A DNA stretch of 39,608 bases from Heyndrickxia sporothermodurans (GTDB taxonomy: Bacteria; Bacillota; Bacilli; Bacillales; Bacillaceae_C), in NCBI RefSeq assembly GCF_016785185.1, contig NZ_JAEKDY010000022.1. The stretch is one strand, 5' to 3'. Shown in pieces: positions 24,152 to 31,968 of this stretch (the stretch's first letter is position 1; the number at the start of each line of letters is the position of its first letter). The notes under the pieces are model-generated. The model had not been told where the DNA came from. It made no database searches and saw nothing but the letters and a program-made list of their open reading frames with translations. The position numbers were made by a program, and so were the translations under genes.

Positions 24152-25249
24152 TCAATGATGTTGTGCTTCCCCAAACAAATAGTAAAAACCTAAAAGAATG
24201 GTCAGGATGCTTGTTATCACATACAGAGAACTGACACCAAATATGTTAATTATCAATCCGAAAGTTAATAGGCTAGTCACCGATACACATGTGAAAAAGA
24301 GTCCATTTTGTCTGAATATACCTTTTTTTATTAATCTCGAGGAAAGAATCGTTTCTCTGATTTGTGAAGTTGTACCACCTAGAAAAACGAAAATGCTCAT
24401 CCATAAATGTTGAGTAGTAAAGGACATTCCAAACATAATAATACCCATGCATAATGTATTTATTATTAAAATCTTCTGTTCGAATAAAACGAATGTTGGA
24501 TGAAATTTCATGAGTAAAAAATAGGCAAACACGATTCCGCAAAAAAACACGGAGTTGAGGATTCCCCACCAGAATATTTGATGGTGTACTAATAAAAAAA
24601 GAATGACTGCCATCCAGGAAGTTCTAACGACTATTTCAATTACATTTACAATATGTATATTTTTACCGTTATCTTTTTGGTTATTCCGAAGGTGAATAGT
24701 TGAATTTTGAGAAGGCATAGCATAAAAAATAATTAAGCTAGCTGTGGATAAAATAATTGCAACAAAAAGGACAATTTCACTATTTCCTTTTAAAAATAAC
24801 AGCGAACCAATAATCCAACTACTTAAAAGGATGAGTGGGTCTAAATAAACATGGAACCCATTCGACACCAACATATCTTCACGTCTTGAAATAAATGATT
24901 GAAGCGTATTCATATTATGAAGAAAAAATCCATCAAGAGTTGCTATTACAAAGCTAAGAACCATTAATGGAATGCTCGCCGCATGATTGTTAATAACCAA
25001 AATAAAAAAAAGAACCAAAACGATAATCTTTATGAATTGAGTGCTGAAAATGTAATTATTGGCTAATCTTAAACCAACAACATTGCCAATATATTTACCA
25101 ATTAGAACGAAACAACTAATAAAAACAATAAATAATGGTGAATGTGTAAGTGTGAAAACGATAGATATAAAAGAAATAAAGTAGAAAACCTCTGCAAACT
25201 TGTTTAAAATTTTGGCAAGCTGAAACAATCGAAAAACCTTTGTTTTCAT
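24152..25249 (-). CDS. MFS-like multi-pass membrane protein
   Basis: A 365-residue, strongly hydrophobic protein with 10-12 predicted helices and few charges. The first half has a cytoplasmic loop SFISRREDMLVSNGFHVYLDPL, and the central loop near residue 190 is polar (LRNNQKDNGKNIHIV), as between the two halves of a major-facilitator transporter. A SRLIKKGIFRQNG loop in the second half matches the first-half loop, supporting an internal duplication. Substrate cannot be assigned. ATG 25249 follows TTGGAGGAAATGGG. It is AT-rich relative to neighbours. Confidence 0.65.
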   Translation of the reverse strand: MKTKVFRLFQLAKILNKFAEVFYFISFISIVFTLTHSPLFIVFISCFVLIGKYIGNVVGLRLANNYIFSTQFIKIIVLVLFFILVINNHAASIPLMVLSFVIATLDGFFLHNMNTLQSFISRREDMLVSNGFHVYLDPLILLSSWIIGSLLFLKGNSEIVLFVAIILSTASLIIFYAMPSQNSTIHLRNNQKDNGKNIHIVNVIEIVVRTSWMAVILFLLVHHQIFWWGILNSVFFCGIVFAYFLLMKFHPTFVLFEQKILIINTLCMGIIMFGMSFTTQHLWMSIFVFLGGTTSQIRETILSSRLIKKGIFRQNGLFFTCVSVTSLLTFGLIINIFGVSSLYVITSILTILLGFYYLFGEAQHH

Positions 25250-25463
25250 CCCATTTCCTCCAAGTGCTTGTTTATCCCTTTTTCATTTTACCGAACTATT
25301 CACATTATTCATAGAACAATAATATTCATGTTAAATTAAAACAACCATGTAGAATCAGCATCACCAAGTTTTTCAGCAACAAAAAATAGGTGTGATGCAT
25401 ATACTAAAAACAACTCCTTAAAAGTGTTAGTAATACAGTTGATTGATAAAGGAGGAGGTTGTT

Positions 25464-25727
25464 TTGAATAGTGTTGACTACGATCGTGCTCTATACTATA
25501 CCCATCGATCACAATGGGATAATTTATTGATTTTGATGGTACGAACAAAGGACGATATGCTTTCCAAGAGAATCGAGCATCTTCTCCATGCATACCATTT
25601 TTCGCACGATTACACAGTAATTGAACGAAACCTATATTCCCTACTCCGATATATTGATCACGCACATGAAATGAATGTATCAAATGATGTGATAAGCGCC
25701 GAAGCAGTTCATTATACAAAGGTATAA
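25464..25727 (+). CDS. YhdB-like small protein
   Basis: Eighty-seven residues, acidic and helical: MNSVDYDRALYYTHRSQWDN then LLILMVRTKDDMLSKRIEHL. This resembles YhdB of B. subtilis, whose gene lies in the same chromosomal area as spoVR. Start is TTG 25464 after the strong site AAAGGAGGAGG; an earlier TTG at 25443 lies before that site. No function is known. It ends just before a strong terminator, so it is a single-gene unit. Confidence 0.65.
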   Translation: MNSVDYDRALYYTHRSQWDNLLILMVRTKDDMLSKRIEHLLHAYHFSHDYTVIERNLYSLLRYIDHAHEMNVSNDVISAEAVHYTKV

Positions 25728-25730
25728 AAC

Positions 25731-25769
25731 AAAAAGCGGCTTTTTCCAAAAGGAAAGCCGCTTTTTATT
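25731..25769. terminator. strong terminator after the YhdB-like gene
   Basis: AAAAAGCGGCTTT-TTCC pairs with GGAAAGCCGCTTTTT. The loop is AAAA and a TTTTTATTTT tail follows on the plus strand. Confidence 0.9.
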
Positions 25770-25834
25770 TTACTTTTCTCGTCAATGAATACTATAATTT
25801 CATTAAGTAATTTTGTTTTTTAAAGGAGTACAAT

Positions 25835-26254
25835 ATGCAAAATAAATATATGTTTTGGAATTTTGCTTGGATTGTGTCAATTATTGCAATGTTGGGCAGC
25901 CTTTATTTTTCCGAGATACGACATTTTGTTCCTTGTGAATTATGTTGGTTCCAGCGTATTCTTATGTATCCATTAACAATTATTATTGGCGTATCCATAT
26001 TCAGAAAAGAATATCAGCTTTCTATTTACACAGCGATTTTATCAGGAATTGGAATCCTTACTTCACTTTATCATTATTCTATTCAGAAGGTTCCTTTTTT
26101 AAGTAGCCATGCACCTTCGTGCGGACAAATATCTTGTACAGGCGAGTATATTAATTGGCTTGGGTTTATTACCATTCCTTTTTTAGCACTCATTGCATTT
26201 ATTTTAATCTTTCTTTCCAGTATCATCGTTTATCGAGAATTCGAAAAAAAATAA
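25835..26254 (+). CDS. bdbC: BdbC/DsbB-family disulfide oxidoreductase
   Basis: A 139-residue protein with four membrane helices. Both redox pairs are present: Cys34-x2-Cys37 (PCELCWFQR) after helix 1 and Cys96-x4-Cys101 (SCGQISC) between helices 3 and 4. BdbC reoxidises a thiol-disulfide partner with menaquinone. The usual partner gene bdbD is not adjacent, so it would act with a distant one. ATG 25835 follows AAAGGAGTACAAT. A TATAAT at 25793 with a poor -35 may be its promoter. A repeat A copy follows about 50 bp later. Confidence 0.93.
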   Translation: MQNKYMFWNFAWIVSIIAMLGSLYFSEIRHFVPCELCWFQRILMYPLTIIIGVSIFRKEYQLSIYTAILSGIGILTSLYHYSIQKVPFLSSHAPSCGQISCTGEYINWLGFITIPFLALIAFILIFLSSIIVYREFEKK

Positions 26255-26302
26255 AAAATCTATTTTCGTAATAAAGTTTGTAGTTTTTTGGAAAAAACAT
26301 GA

Positions 26303-26442
26303 ACCGTTCCTTTCCGCTACAGGCACTTGCTTTTTCGCGGTTCTGCGATGAGCCTCCTCATCGCTACGCACTTGCGGGGTCTCATCTGTCCAGCTGATCC
26401 CGCAGGAGTCAAGTGCCTTTCGCTCCAATCCACTCTGCGCTT
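26303..26442 (-). repeat. dispersed repeat family A, full copy 3
   Basis: Begins ACCGTTCCTTTCCGCTACAG and ends CGCTCCAATCCACTCTGCGC. Same orientation as copy 2. Where copy 2 has ...GTACTCGC... this copy has ...GCACTTGC..., and the matching distal part changes from CTCGTACC to CAAGTGCC, so the pairing between the two ends is preserved. Confidence 0.85.
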
Positions 26443-26464
26443 TTATATAAAAGCCAATCCTATT

Positions 26465-26872
26465 TTAAATAAGCATTTCGTTCGCAGCACATTTGTATAT
26501 GCTAAAAGATTCCGTCGATGTTTTTTGATTTGAATTAAATTGGATATAAAAGAATGGGAAGGGGATTGTGTATTTATTTAAAATTTGGACATTATGGTTA
26601 AATATTTCTTCATAGCGTTTATTCATTTTCTTATGGATTTTTTCCTCTAAAATAACGATTATTGTTTGCAAACTGGCTATCACTTGATAAGCTTCCTTTA
26701 GTGTCCCAATTTTTTCAAAATGGTGCTTTTCTATTTTTAATACACCAATGTTTTTAAATTCGGCAATCTCTTCATCATCATAATAATACGGAAATATATC
26801 GCTATAAAAATAATTAACCAATTCGTTTATTTTTTCCTCTTGCTCCTTCGTTGATGCAAATAAAACCTTCAC
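26465..26872 (-). CDS. YhcU-like protein (DUF5365)
   Basis: A 135-residue soluble helical protein: MKVLFASTKEQEEKINELVN, then an acidic segment (YYDDEEIAEF) and a coiled-coil-like middle. It stands divergent from the YhcT-type pseudouridine synthase, as yhcU does next to yhcT in B. subtilis, which supports the name. No function is known. Start ATG 26872; the upstream GGGTCACTAGTGA is a weak ribosome site. The stop lies 23 bp from a repeat A copy. Confidence 0.65.
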   Translation of the reverse strand: MKVLFASTKEQEEKINELVNYFYSDIFPYYYDDEEIAEFKNIGVLKIEKHHFEKIGTLKEAYQVIASLQTIIVILEEKIHKKMNKRYEEIFNHNVQILNKYTIPFPFFYIQFNSNQKTSTESFSIYKCAANEMLI

Positions 26873-26988
26873 TAGTGACCCACCCTTGTATTTGTATTAC
26901 ACCTTGATCGATTGTTATATTAAATAAAGAATAACATATAAAAACAGTAAAAAAGCGTGGTAATTATGACCATGTGAAAGGATAAATT

Positions 26989-27897
26989 ATGGAGACAAAT
27001 CAATCAGGAAAATGGTTTCAATTTCATATCCCAAACAAATGGAATAATTTTGCGATTGAAAACATTTTAAAAGAGGAATGGAAAGTACCAAAAAAACTGC
27101 TACATGAAATTCGAATGGATAAAGGTGTCCGTATTAATGGGGATTATATAAACTGGAACATACCTTTAAAAACAAATGACATATTTGAGATCGCTATTTT
27201 TCAAGATGAGGATTATGGTGTAATCCCCCAAAATTTATCAATTGAAGTACTTTATGAAGATGACCATCTAATCATTGTCAATAAGCCAGCTGGGATTGAT
27301 ACACACCCAAACGTTGATGGCCAAAAAGATACTTTAGCAAATGGTGTAGCTTATTATTTCCAGGAAAAAAAAGAGTATCACCGTGTTAGACATATTCATC
27401 GCCTAGATCGTGATACTTCTGGAGCAATACTGTTTGCAAAGCATGCACTTAGTCACGCCATTTTAGATCGCTTGCTACATGAAAGAAAAATTAAAAGAAC
27501 GTATTATGCACTCGTACAAGGGATTATTCGACCCTCTTCCTTTGTTATTGATGACCCAATCGGCCGAGATCGCCACCATCCAACGAAAAGAAGAGTTTCC
27601 AAATCGGGTCAAACAGCCATAACAAGAGCAACCGTTTTAAAAATCTTTCCGAAAGAAAAATTCACTCTTATTGAATGTTCACTCGATACGGGAAGAACGC
27701 ATCAAATTCGCGTTCATTTAAGCTCCATTGGGCATCCACTTGTTGGTGATACCCTTTATGGGGGAAAACCTATTTTTAAAAGACAGGCGTTACATGCAAG
27801 AAAATTATCCTTTGTCCACCCATTTTTAGGACAAAAGGTGGAATGCATTGCACCATTTAATGATCCATACTCTATCTTCGAAAAGTTTCAGCTTTGA
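26989..27897 (+). CDS. RluA-family pseudouridine synthase (YhcT-like)
   Basis: A 302-residue RNA-modifying enzyme. The catalytic motif HRLDRDTSGAILFAK has Asp140; other family blocks are LIIVNKPAGIDTHP, KRTYYALVQG and DTGRTHQIRVHLSSIGHPLVGD. The first 75 residues are an S4-like RNA-binding region. It isomerises uridine to pseudouridine in rRNA or tRNA; the site cannot be told. ATG 26989 follows GAAAGGATAAATT. Confidence 0.93.
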   Translation: METNQSGKWFQFHIPNKWNNFAIENILKEEWKVPKKLLHEIRMDKGVRINGDYINWNIPLKTNDIFEIAIFQDEDYGVIPQNLSIEVLYEDDHLIIVNKPAGIDTHPNVDGQKDTLANGVAYYFQEKKEYHRVRHIHRLDRDTSGAILFAKHALSHAILDRLLHERKIKRTYYALVQGIIRPSSFVIDDPIGRDRHHPTKRRVSKSGQTAITRATVLKIFPKEKFTLIECSLDTGRTHQIRVHLSSIGHPLVGDTLYGGKPIFKRQALHARKLSFVHPFLGQKVECIAPFNDPYSIFEKFQL

Positions 27898-27988
27898 AAC
27901 TTTCGTGCAATATATCGTTATTTATCGTATAATCAGTCTATACTTTTCTTAATTTTCATTCTATTAGGACGAACTAGGAGAGATGCGT

Positions 27989-28303
27989 ATGAATACCCTT
28001 TTTATTGCGGGACATGCTAAGCTGCCGGCAGGAATGGCCGCGAAGAGCATATACGAAACATTAACAATAACTGCTGAAATTGATCGCAAATATGGTGTAA
28101 TCGTTGAAGCAACTTGTACACTTGCTACATCTCATGGACGTGATTTCATCGCCCATTTGTTAAAAGGCTATAGCTTAAGGGATGGGATTGAAGCACCTCT
28201 TCACGAATTAAAAAGCTGTTATTTTGGAAAAGCCTATAATGCCTTATCATCAGCATTAAAAGATTTACATAAACAATATTTAATTATGACGGAAAAAAAA
28301 TAG
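27989..28303 (+). CDS. DUF3870 protein
   Basis: About 104 residues: MNTLFIAGHAKLPAGMAAKS with later ATCTLATSHGRDFI and YFGKAYNALSSALKDLHKQY. The GHAKLP and CTLAT motifs are those of the DUF3870 family, often found next to acyl-CoA/CoA-transferase genes in Firmicutes. ATG 27989 has TAGGAG eight bases upstream; ATG 27983 is too close. It converges on the acyl-CoA dehydrogenase operon and may be functionally linked to it. No function is established. Confidence 0.8.
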   Translation: MNTLFIAGHAKLPAGMAAKSIYETLTITAEIDRKYGVIVEATCTLATSHGRDFIAHLLKGYSLRDGIEAPLHELKSCYFGKAYNALSSALKDLHKQYLIMTEKK

Positions 28304-28331
28304 AGAAGACATAAAATATCTTCTCTATTTG
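28298..28331. terminator. bidirectional terminator between DUF3870 and acyl-CoA dehydrogenase genes
   Basis: AAATAGAGAAGA and TCTTCTCTATTT form a 12-bp perfect stem with a 9-nt loop, with A/U runs on both sides. Confidence 0.85.
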
Positions 28332-28342
28332 TAATGGAATTT

Positions 28343-29554
28343 TTAAACAGGCAGATTTGAATCTACTTGAAACGGCCATGAAGGAAGCATCTCATTTAAT
28401 GGTTTATCCGTTCTGTATCCCAATACGTACTCAGCCTGCATAATTGTATGAATTTCACGGGTTCCTTCATAAATCACCGGCGCTTTTGAATTTCGTAAAT
28501 ATCTTGCGACCGGATATTCATCTGAATATCCATATGCACCATGAATTTGAACGGCATCATCGGCTGCTTTATTAGCAAAATCACATGCTTGCCATTTTGC
28601 TAGTGATGTTTCCCGGGTATTCCTTACACCTTTATTTTTCAATTCTCCAGCTTTAAATACGAGCAGCCTGCTCATTTGTAATCCTGCTTCCATATTCGCA
28701 ATCATTTGTTGGACGAGTTGATGTTTTCCAATTTCTTTTCCAAAGGTTTTTCGCTCATGACAATATTTCACACTCGCTTCCAACGATGCCATGATCAATC
28801 CACATGCGCCTGCAGCAACAGTAAATCTACCGTTATCTAACGCAGACATCGCAATTTTGAATCCTTCCCCCTCTTTACCGAGAAGATTTTCTTTCGGAAC
28901 TCTCACTTGGTCAAAAAAGATTTCCCCCGTGTTTCCGGCACGAATTCCCAACTTATTTTTTATCGCCTTTGAAGAAAAGCCTGGCATCGTTCTTTCTACG
29001 ATAAATGCCGAAATGCCATGATGTTTTTTACTTTTATCTGTGTATGCAAAAACTAAAAAGTGGTCTGCTATATCACATAAGGAAATCCATGTTTTTTGTC
29101 CATTTAAAATATAATGATCGCCATCTTTCACGGCGGTTGTACTTATTGCCGCTACATCGGATCCTGCACCTGGTTCAGTTAAGCCAAACGCTCCAACTTT
29201 TATTCCTTTCGCTTGTGGAGTTAAGTATTTATGTTTCTGCTCCTCCGTTCCCCATTGTAATAACGTTAAACTATTGAGGCCGGTATGAACTGATACAGCC
29301 GTACGATAGGCTGTATCACCTCTTTCTAATTCTTCACAAACAATTGCTAAAGAATTATAGTCCATTCCACTTCCACCATAGCTTTCTGGTATACAAACTC
29401 CCATTAATCCTAACTCAGCCAGTCGTTTCATAATATGAGGCTGAAAAAGTCCCTTAGAATCCCATTCGCCAATATACGGCATAATTTCCTTGTCTACAAA
29501 ATTCCTTACCATTGATCGTAACATTACTTGTTCTTCAGAATAATCAAAATTCAT
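28343..29554 (-). CDS. acyl-CoA dehydrogenase
   Basis: About 403 residues, full length. Seen: MNFDYSEEQVMLRSMVRNFV start, FAD/substrate block FGLTEPGAGSDVAAI, KTWISLCDIADHF, the domain FGKEIGKHQLVQQMIANMEA and the C-terminal catalytic glutamate in VIYEGTREIHTI. It should oxidise an acyl-CoA at C2-C3 and pass electrons to ETF. The pairing with a class III CoA-transferase suggests a dicarboxylic or glutaryl-type acyl-CoA, which is inference. ATG 29554 has AGGAG at eight bases; the in-frame GTG 29563 is too near it. It follows the CoA-transferase gene by 11 bp from the stop. Confidence 0.93.
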   Translation of the reverse strand: MNFDYSEEQVMLRSMVRNFVDKEIMPYIGEWDSKGLFQPHIMKRLAELGLMGVCIPESYGGSGMDYNSLAIVCEELERGDTAYRTAVSVHTGLNSLTLLQWGTEEQKHKYLTPQAKGIKVGAFGLTEPGAGSDVAAISTTAVKDGDHYILNGQKTWISLCDIADHFLVFAYTDKSKKHHGISAFIVERTMPGFSSKAIKNKLGIRAGNTGEIFFDQVRVPKENLLGKEGEGFKIAMSALDNGRFTVAAGACGLIMASLEASVKYCHERKTFGKEIGKHQLVQQMIANMEAGLQMSRLLVFKAGELKNKGVRNTRETSLAKWQACDFANKAADDAVQIHGAYGYSDEYPVARYLRNSKAPVIYEGTREIHTIMQAEYVLGYRTDKPLNEMLPSWPFQVDSNLPV

Positions 29555-29565
29555 TTTCCACACTC

Positions 29566-30753
29566 CTAAACGATTTTATTATTTTTTAATTCCCTAATTT
29601 CTTCAATTGAGTATCCTATTGAATTGAGAATCTCTTCCGTATGCTCACCTGCAATTGGTGGATGATGCTTTATTTGAATTGGAGTCTTTGAAAGTTTTAA
29701 CGGACTTCCAACAAGTTTCATCTTTCCTGCTTGAGGATGCTCTTTCTCCACAACCATTTCTCTTGCTAAGACTTGCTCATTTTGAAAGACCTGCTCAAGA
29801 TTATTAATTGGTCCCGATGGGATTCCGTTTTCATTACATAAGGCTTGCCAAAATTCTGTCGGCTTCTCACTTAACACTTGTTGTAAAATCGGAACTAATT
29901 GTTCCCTATTCTCAACCCGTTTTGCATTACTTGAAAATAACGGATTCTTTGATAATTTGTCTTGCCCAATTAATTTGACGAATTTTTCAAATTGGCGGTC
30001 ATTTCCTACTGCAATAACCATTTTTCCATTTGCTGTATCGAATGTTTGATATGGAACAATGTTGGCATGGAAGTTTCCTAGTAATCCCGGAATTTTTCCC
30101 GACATTAAATAATTGCTTGCAATATTTACAAGTGAGCTCACTCCAGCATCAAACAATGAAATATCTAATTTTTGCCCAGTGCCGGAAGTTTTTCTTTCAA
30201 GCAAGGCGGCTTGTATGCCGATACATGCATATAGGCCTGTTAAAATATCAGTAATTGCGACACCGACTTTTTGTGGTCCGGAATCTGTATCCCCGGTAAT
30301 ACTCATTAACCCGCACATAGCTTGGATAATATAATCATATCCAGCTAAATCCTTATATGGACCTGTTTCACCGAAGCCTGTAATCGAGCAATACACAAGT
30401 TCGTTATTTATCTTTGAGAGATTTTCAAAGTCCAGTCCTAACCGTTCCATTGTGCCTGTTTTAAAATTATGGATGAGTACATCACATTCTTTGACTAATT
30501 TCCGGATAATTTCTTTGCCTTTTACAGATTTTAAATCGACGGTTAAACTTTTTTTATTGCGATTTGCACAGAGATAGTAGGCACTTACTCCATTTTTAAA
30601 TGGCGGTCCCCAATTTCTTGTGTCATCGCTGCCATTTGGCGCTTCAATTTTAATCACTTCAGCCCCTAAATCTCCTAACACCATCGTGCATAACGGCCCA
30701 GCTAAGACTCTCGTAAGATCGAGTACTTTTATTCCGGATAATGTTTCCCCCAG
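29566..30753 (-). CDS. class III (CaiB/BaiF) acyl-CoA transferase
   Basis: About 395 residues. The start region LSGIKVLDLTRVLAGPLCTM and GDLGAEVIKIEAP, then DLKSVKGKEI, VGVAITDILTGLYACIGIQA with the catalytic Asp, and KLDISLFDAG are CaiB/BaiF hallmarks. It moves CoA between carboxylic acids. No ATG, GTG or TTG sits at a sensible place: the ribosome site AAGGAGGG is followed eight bases later by CTG 30753 (LGETLSG), and the in-frame TTG 30780 lies before that site and inside the leader. CTG is therefore the best start. A long terminator-like hairpin lies just upstream. Confidence 0.9.
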   Translation of the reverse strand: MGETLSGIKVLDLTRVLAGPLCTMVLGDLGAEVIKIEAPNGSDDTRNWGPPFKNGVSAYYLCANRNKKSLTVDLKSVKGKEIIRKLVKECDVLIHNFKTGTMERLGLDFENLSKINNELVYCSITGFGETGPYKDLAGYDYIIQAMCGLMSITGDTDSGPQKVGVAITDILTGLYACIGIQAALLERKTSGTGQKLDISLFDAGVSSLVNIASNYLMSGKIPGLLGNFHANIVPYQTFDTANGKMVIAVGNDRQFEKFVKLIGQDKLSKNPLFSSNAKRVENREQLVPILQQVLSEKPTEFWQALCNENGIPSGPINNLEQVFQNEQVLAREMVVEKEHPQAGKMKLVGSPLKLSKTPIQIKHHPPIAGEHTEEILNSIGYSIEEIRELKNNKIV

Positions 30754-30781
30754 AACTGCTCCCTCCTTTCTAAAAATCAAA

Positions 30782-30829
30782 AAGCCAGTCCTTCATTTTG
30801 CGAGATCGCTAAAAATGAAAGACTGGCTT
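30782..30829 (-). promoter_or_regulatory. leader hairpin with terminator form before the CoA-transferase operon
   Basis: On the minus strand AAGCCAGTC pairs with GACTGGCTT (9 bp), continues with a 9-bp near-perfect U/A-rich stem, then GCG-ATCT-CGC. TTTTTGATTTTT follows. It ends less than 30 nt before the start codon, too close for an independent promoter, so transcripts of the operon should pass through it. It looks like an attenuator. Confidence 0.7.
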
Positions 30830-30911
30830 GTAATCTGTGATTGATTCATTTCGGCAAGAAATGTATACAGATTTAACAGTCAAAATAATTTTTCCCAATT
30901 CCTGTCATCTG

Positions 30912-30928
30912 CCTAAAGGGAATTTAGG
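30912..30928. promoter_or_regulatory. 17-bp palindrome upstream of the CoA-transferase operon, candidate operator
   Basis: CCTAAA-GGGAA-TTTAGG has perfect 6-bp arms. It lies about 160 bp upstream of the start codon in otherwise unstructured intergenic DNA. It does not match the FadR box I know from B. subtilis. Confidence 0.4.
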
Positions 30929-30989
30929 TCAAAGGAATTTGTATATTAATATTTTACTCTATTCATAATTATTTGTAAATAGCGGATTG

Positions 30990-31020
30990 AAAAAGAACCA
31001 GATCTTTAAGAACTGGTTCC
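30990..31020 (-). terminator. terminator of the wrbA-type transcription unit
   Basis: GGAACCAG and CTGGTTC pair around an 11-nt loop and are followed on the minus strand by TTTTTC. It lies about 200 bp beyond the broken gene, after the family B repeat. Confidence 0.75.
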
Positions 31021-31220
31021 AAGTTTTTACGTGGATGAGCAAGGCGCTTTCGCTTTTCTATTTGTCTAGCTCCAGCGCCTATCGACTAGAAAACTTCAGG
31101 ACTTTTCCCTACGATAAGTCAACATCGATTCGCATTGCAGGCTCATCGTGTTTCCTTTATCTCAGTCAAAGTCCTTCCAGTTTTTACGTCGATGAGCAAG
31201 GCGCTTTCGCTTTTCTATTT
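31021..31220 (-). repeat. dispersed repeat family B, long copy bounded by direct repeats
   Basis: AGTTTTTACGTGGATGAGCA followed by AGGCGCTTTCGCTTTTCTATTT at about 31021-31063 recurs with one mismatch at about 31180-31220. The 120 bp between contain TCTAGCTCCAGCGCCTATCG and ACGATAAGTCAACATCGATT, which I recognise as a common Bacillaceae intergenic repeat. The distal end touches the stop codon of the wrbA-type gene. This accounts for most of the 390-bp gene-free stretch at 30832-31218. Confidence 0.75.
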
Positions 31221-31822
31221 ATTGTAATCCTGCTTTCACCCATTCAGCTACTTGAACCGTACGTTTTGCTTGATGTTTTACTGCTGCTTCTGCATCTTCA
31301 ACGATTCCTTGATCTGTTACGGTAACAGTTGTTCCGTAAGGATTTCCGCCTGCTGCGTAAATGGATTGATCAGTATAACCAGGTGCTGCAATAATTGCTC
31401 CCCAGTGCATCATTGAAGTGTAAATAGTATGGATCGTTTGTTCTTGTCCACCATGTGCATTTCCCGCAGATGCCATTGCACTTACTACTTTATTAGCTGT
31501 TTTCCCTTGTGCCCAAAAGCCGCCTAATGTATCTAAAAATTGCTTCATTTGTGAAGGGATATTACCAAATCGTGTAGGTGCATTGAAAATAATTGCATCT
31601 GCCCATTCAATATCGTTTGCCGTTACTACATCAACATTTTGAGTTTCATCGACATGTTTTTTCCAAGCTGGGTTTGATTCAATTGCTGCCGCAGGAGCTA
31701 ATTCTTCTACTTTCAAAACTTTCACTTCTGCTCCCGCTTCTTTCGCAGCAGCTTCTGCCCATTTTGCCATCTGGTAGTTCGTACCAGTTGAACTATACGA
31801 TTGCTAAATTAACTTTAGTCAT
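31219..31822 (-). pseudogene. WrbA-type NAD(P)H:quinone oxidoreductase, frameshifted
   Basis: The flavodoxin-like quinone reductase is readable over its full length but in two frames. From ATG 31822 (after AAAAGGAGAAATCATT) the frame gives MTKVNLAIV and then TAG. Two bases later in the other frame the protein continues SSTGTNYQMAKWAEAAAKEA and stays open to the normal end, with FNAPTRFGNIPSQMKQFLDT and MHWGAIIAAPGYTDQS. A GTATATAGT to GTATAGT loss of one TA unit explains this; it removes the Tyr of the Y-S-S-T-G FMN phosphate loop from frame. Starting at Met codon 31770 would lose that loop and has no ribosome site. Promoter and operator upstream appear intact. A sequencing error cannot be excluded. 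Confidence 0.85.
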
Positions 31823-31950
31823 AATGATTTCTCCTTTTTTGTAATAACATTAGAAGTTGTTAATGGATTTCATTTAAAGCGAACAATTTTAATATGCTCA
31901 AAACTAAATAAGTTAATTCTTATTTCAGTTCGAAAACTTTGAATCAGAAA

Positions 31951-31966
31951 ATCTCAACTTCGAGAT
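31951..31966. promoter_or_regulatory. MhqR-like operator
   Basis: ATCTCAACTTCGAGAT (plus strand), with outer arms ATCTC/GAGAT, resembles the MhqR box of B. subtilis as I recall it (TATCTCGAATTCGAGATA). It starts two bases downstream of the -10 of the quinone reductase promoter, covering the predicted transcription start, an ideal position for a repressor responding to quinones. Confidence 0.65.
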
Positions 31967-31968
31967 AA

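Noticed and set aside
23734..24174. Overlapping frames on both strands around the repeat A copy at 23979
   Set aside because: Composition follows the GC-rich repeat; no start signals and no conserved protein between copies.
25336..25749. 137-codon minus-strand frame opposite the YhdB-like gene
   Set aside because: The plus-strand gene has a strong ribosome site and terminator; the antisense frame overlaps both and has none.
30987..31325. 112-codon plus-strand frame over the family B repeat
   Set aside because: Begins in the wrbA terminator and consists of repeat sequence; the repeated core is translated twice in it (FQVFTWMSKALSLFYL, SSFYVDEQGAFAFLF), which only reflects the DNA repeat.
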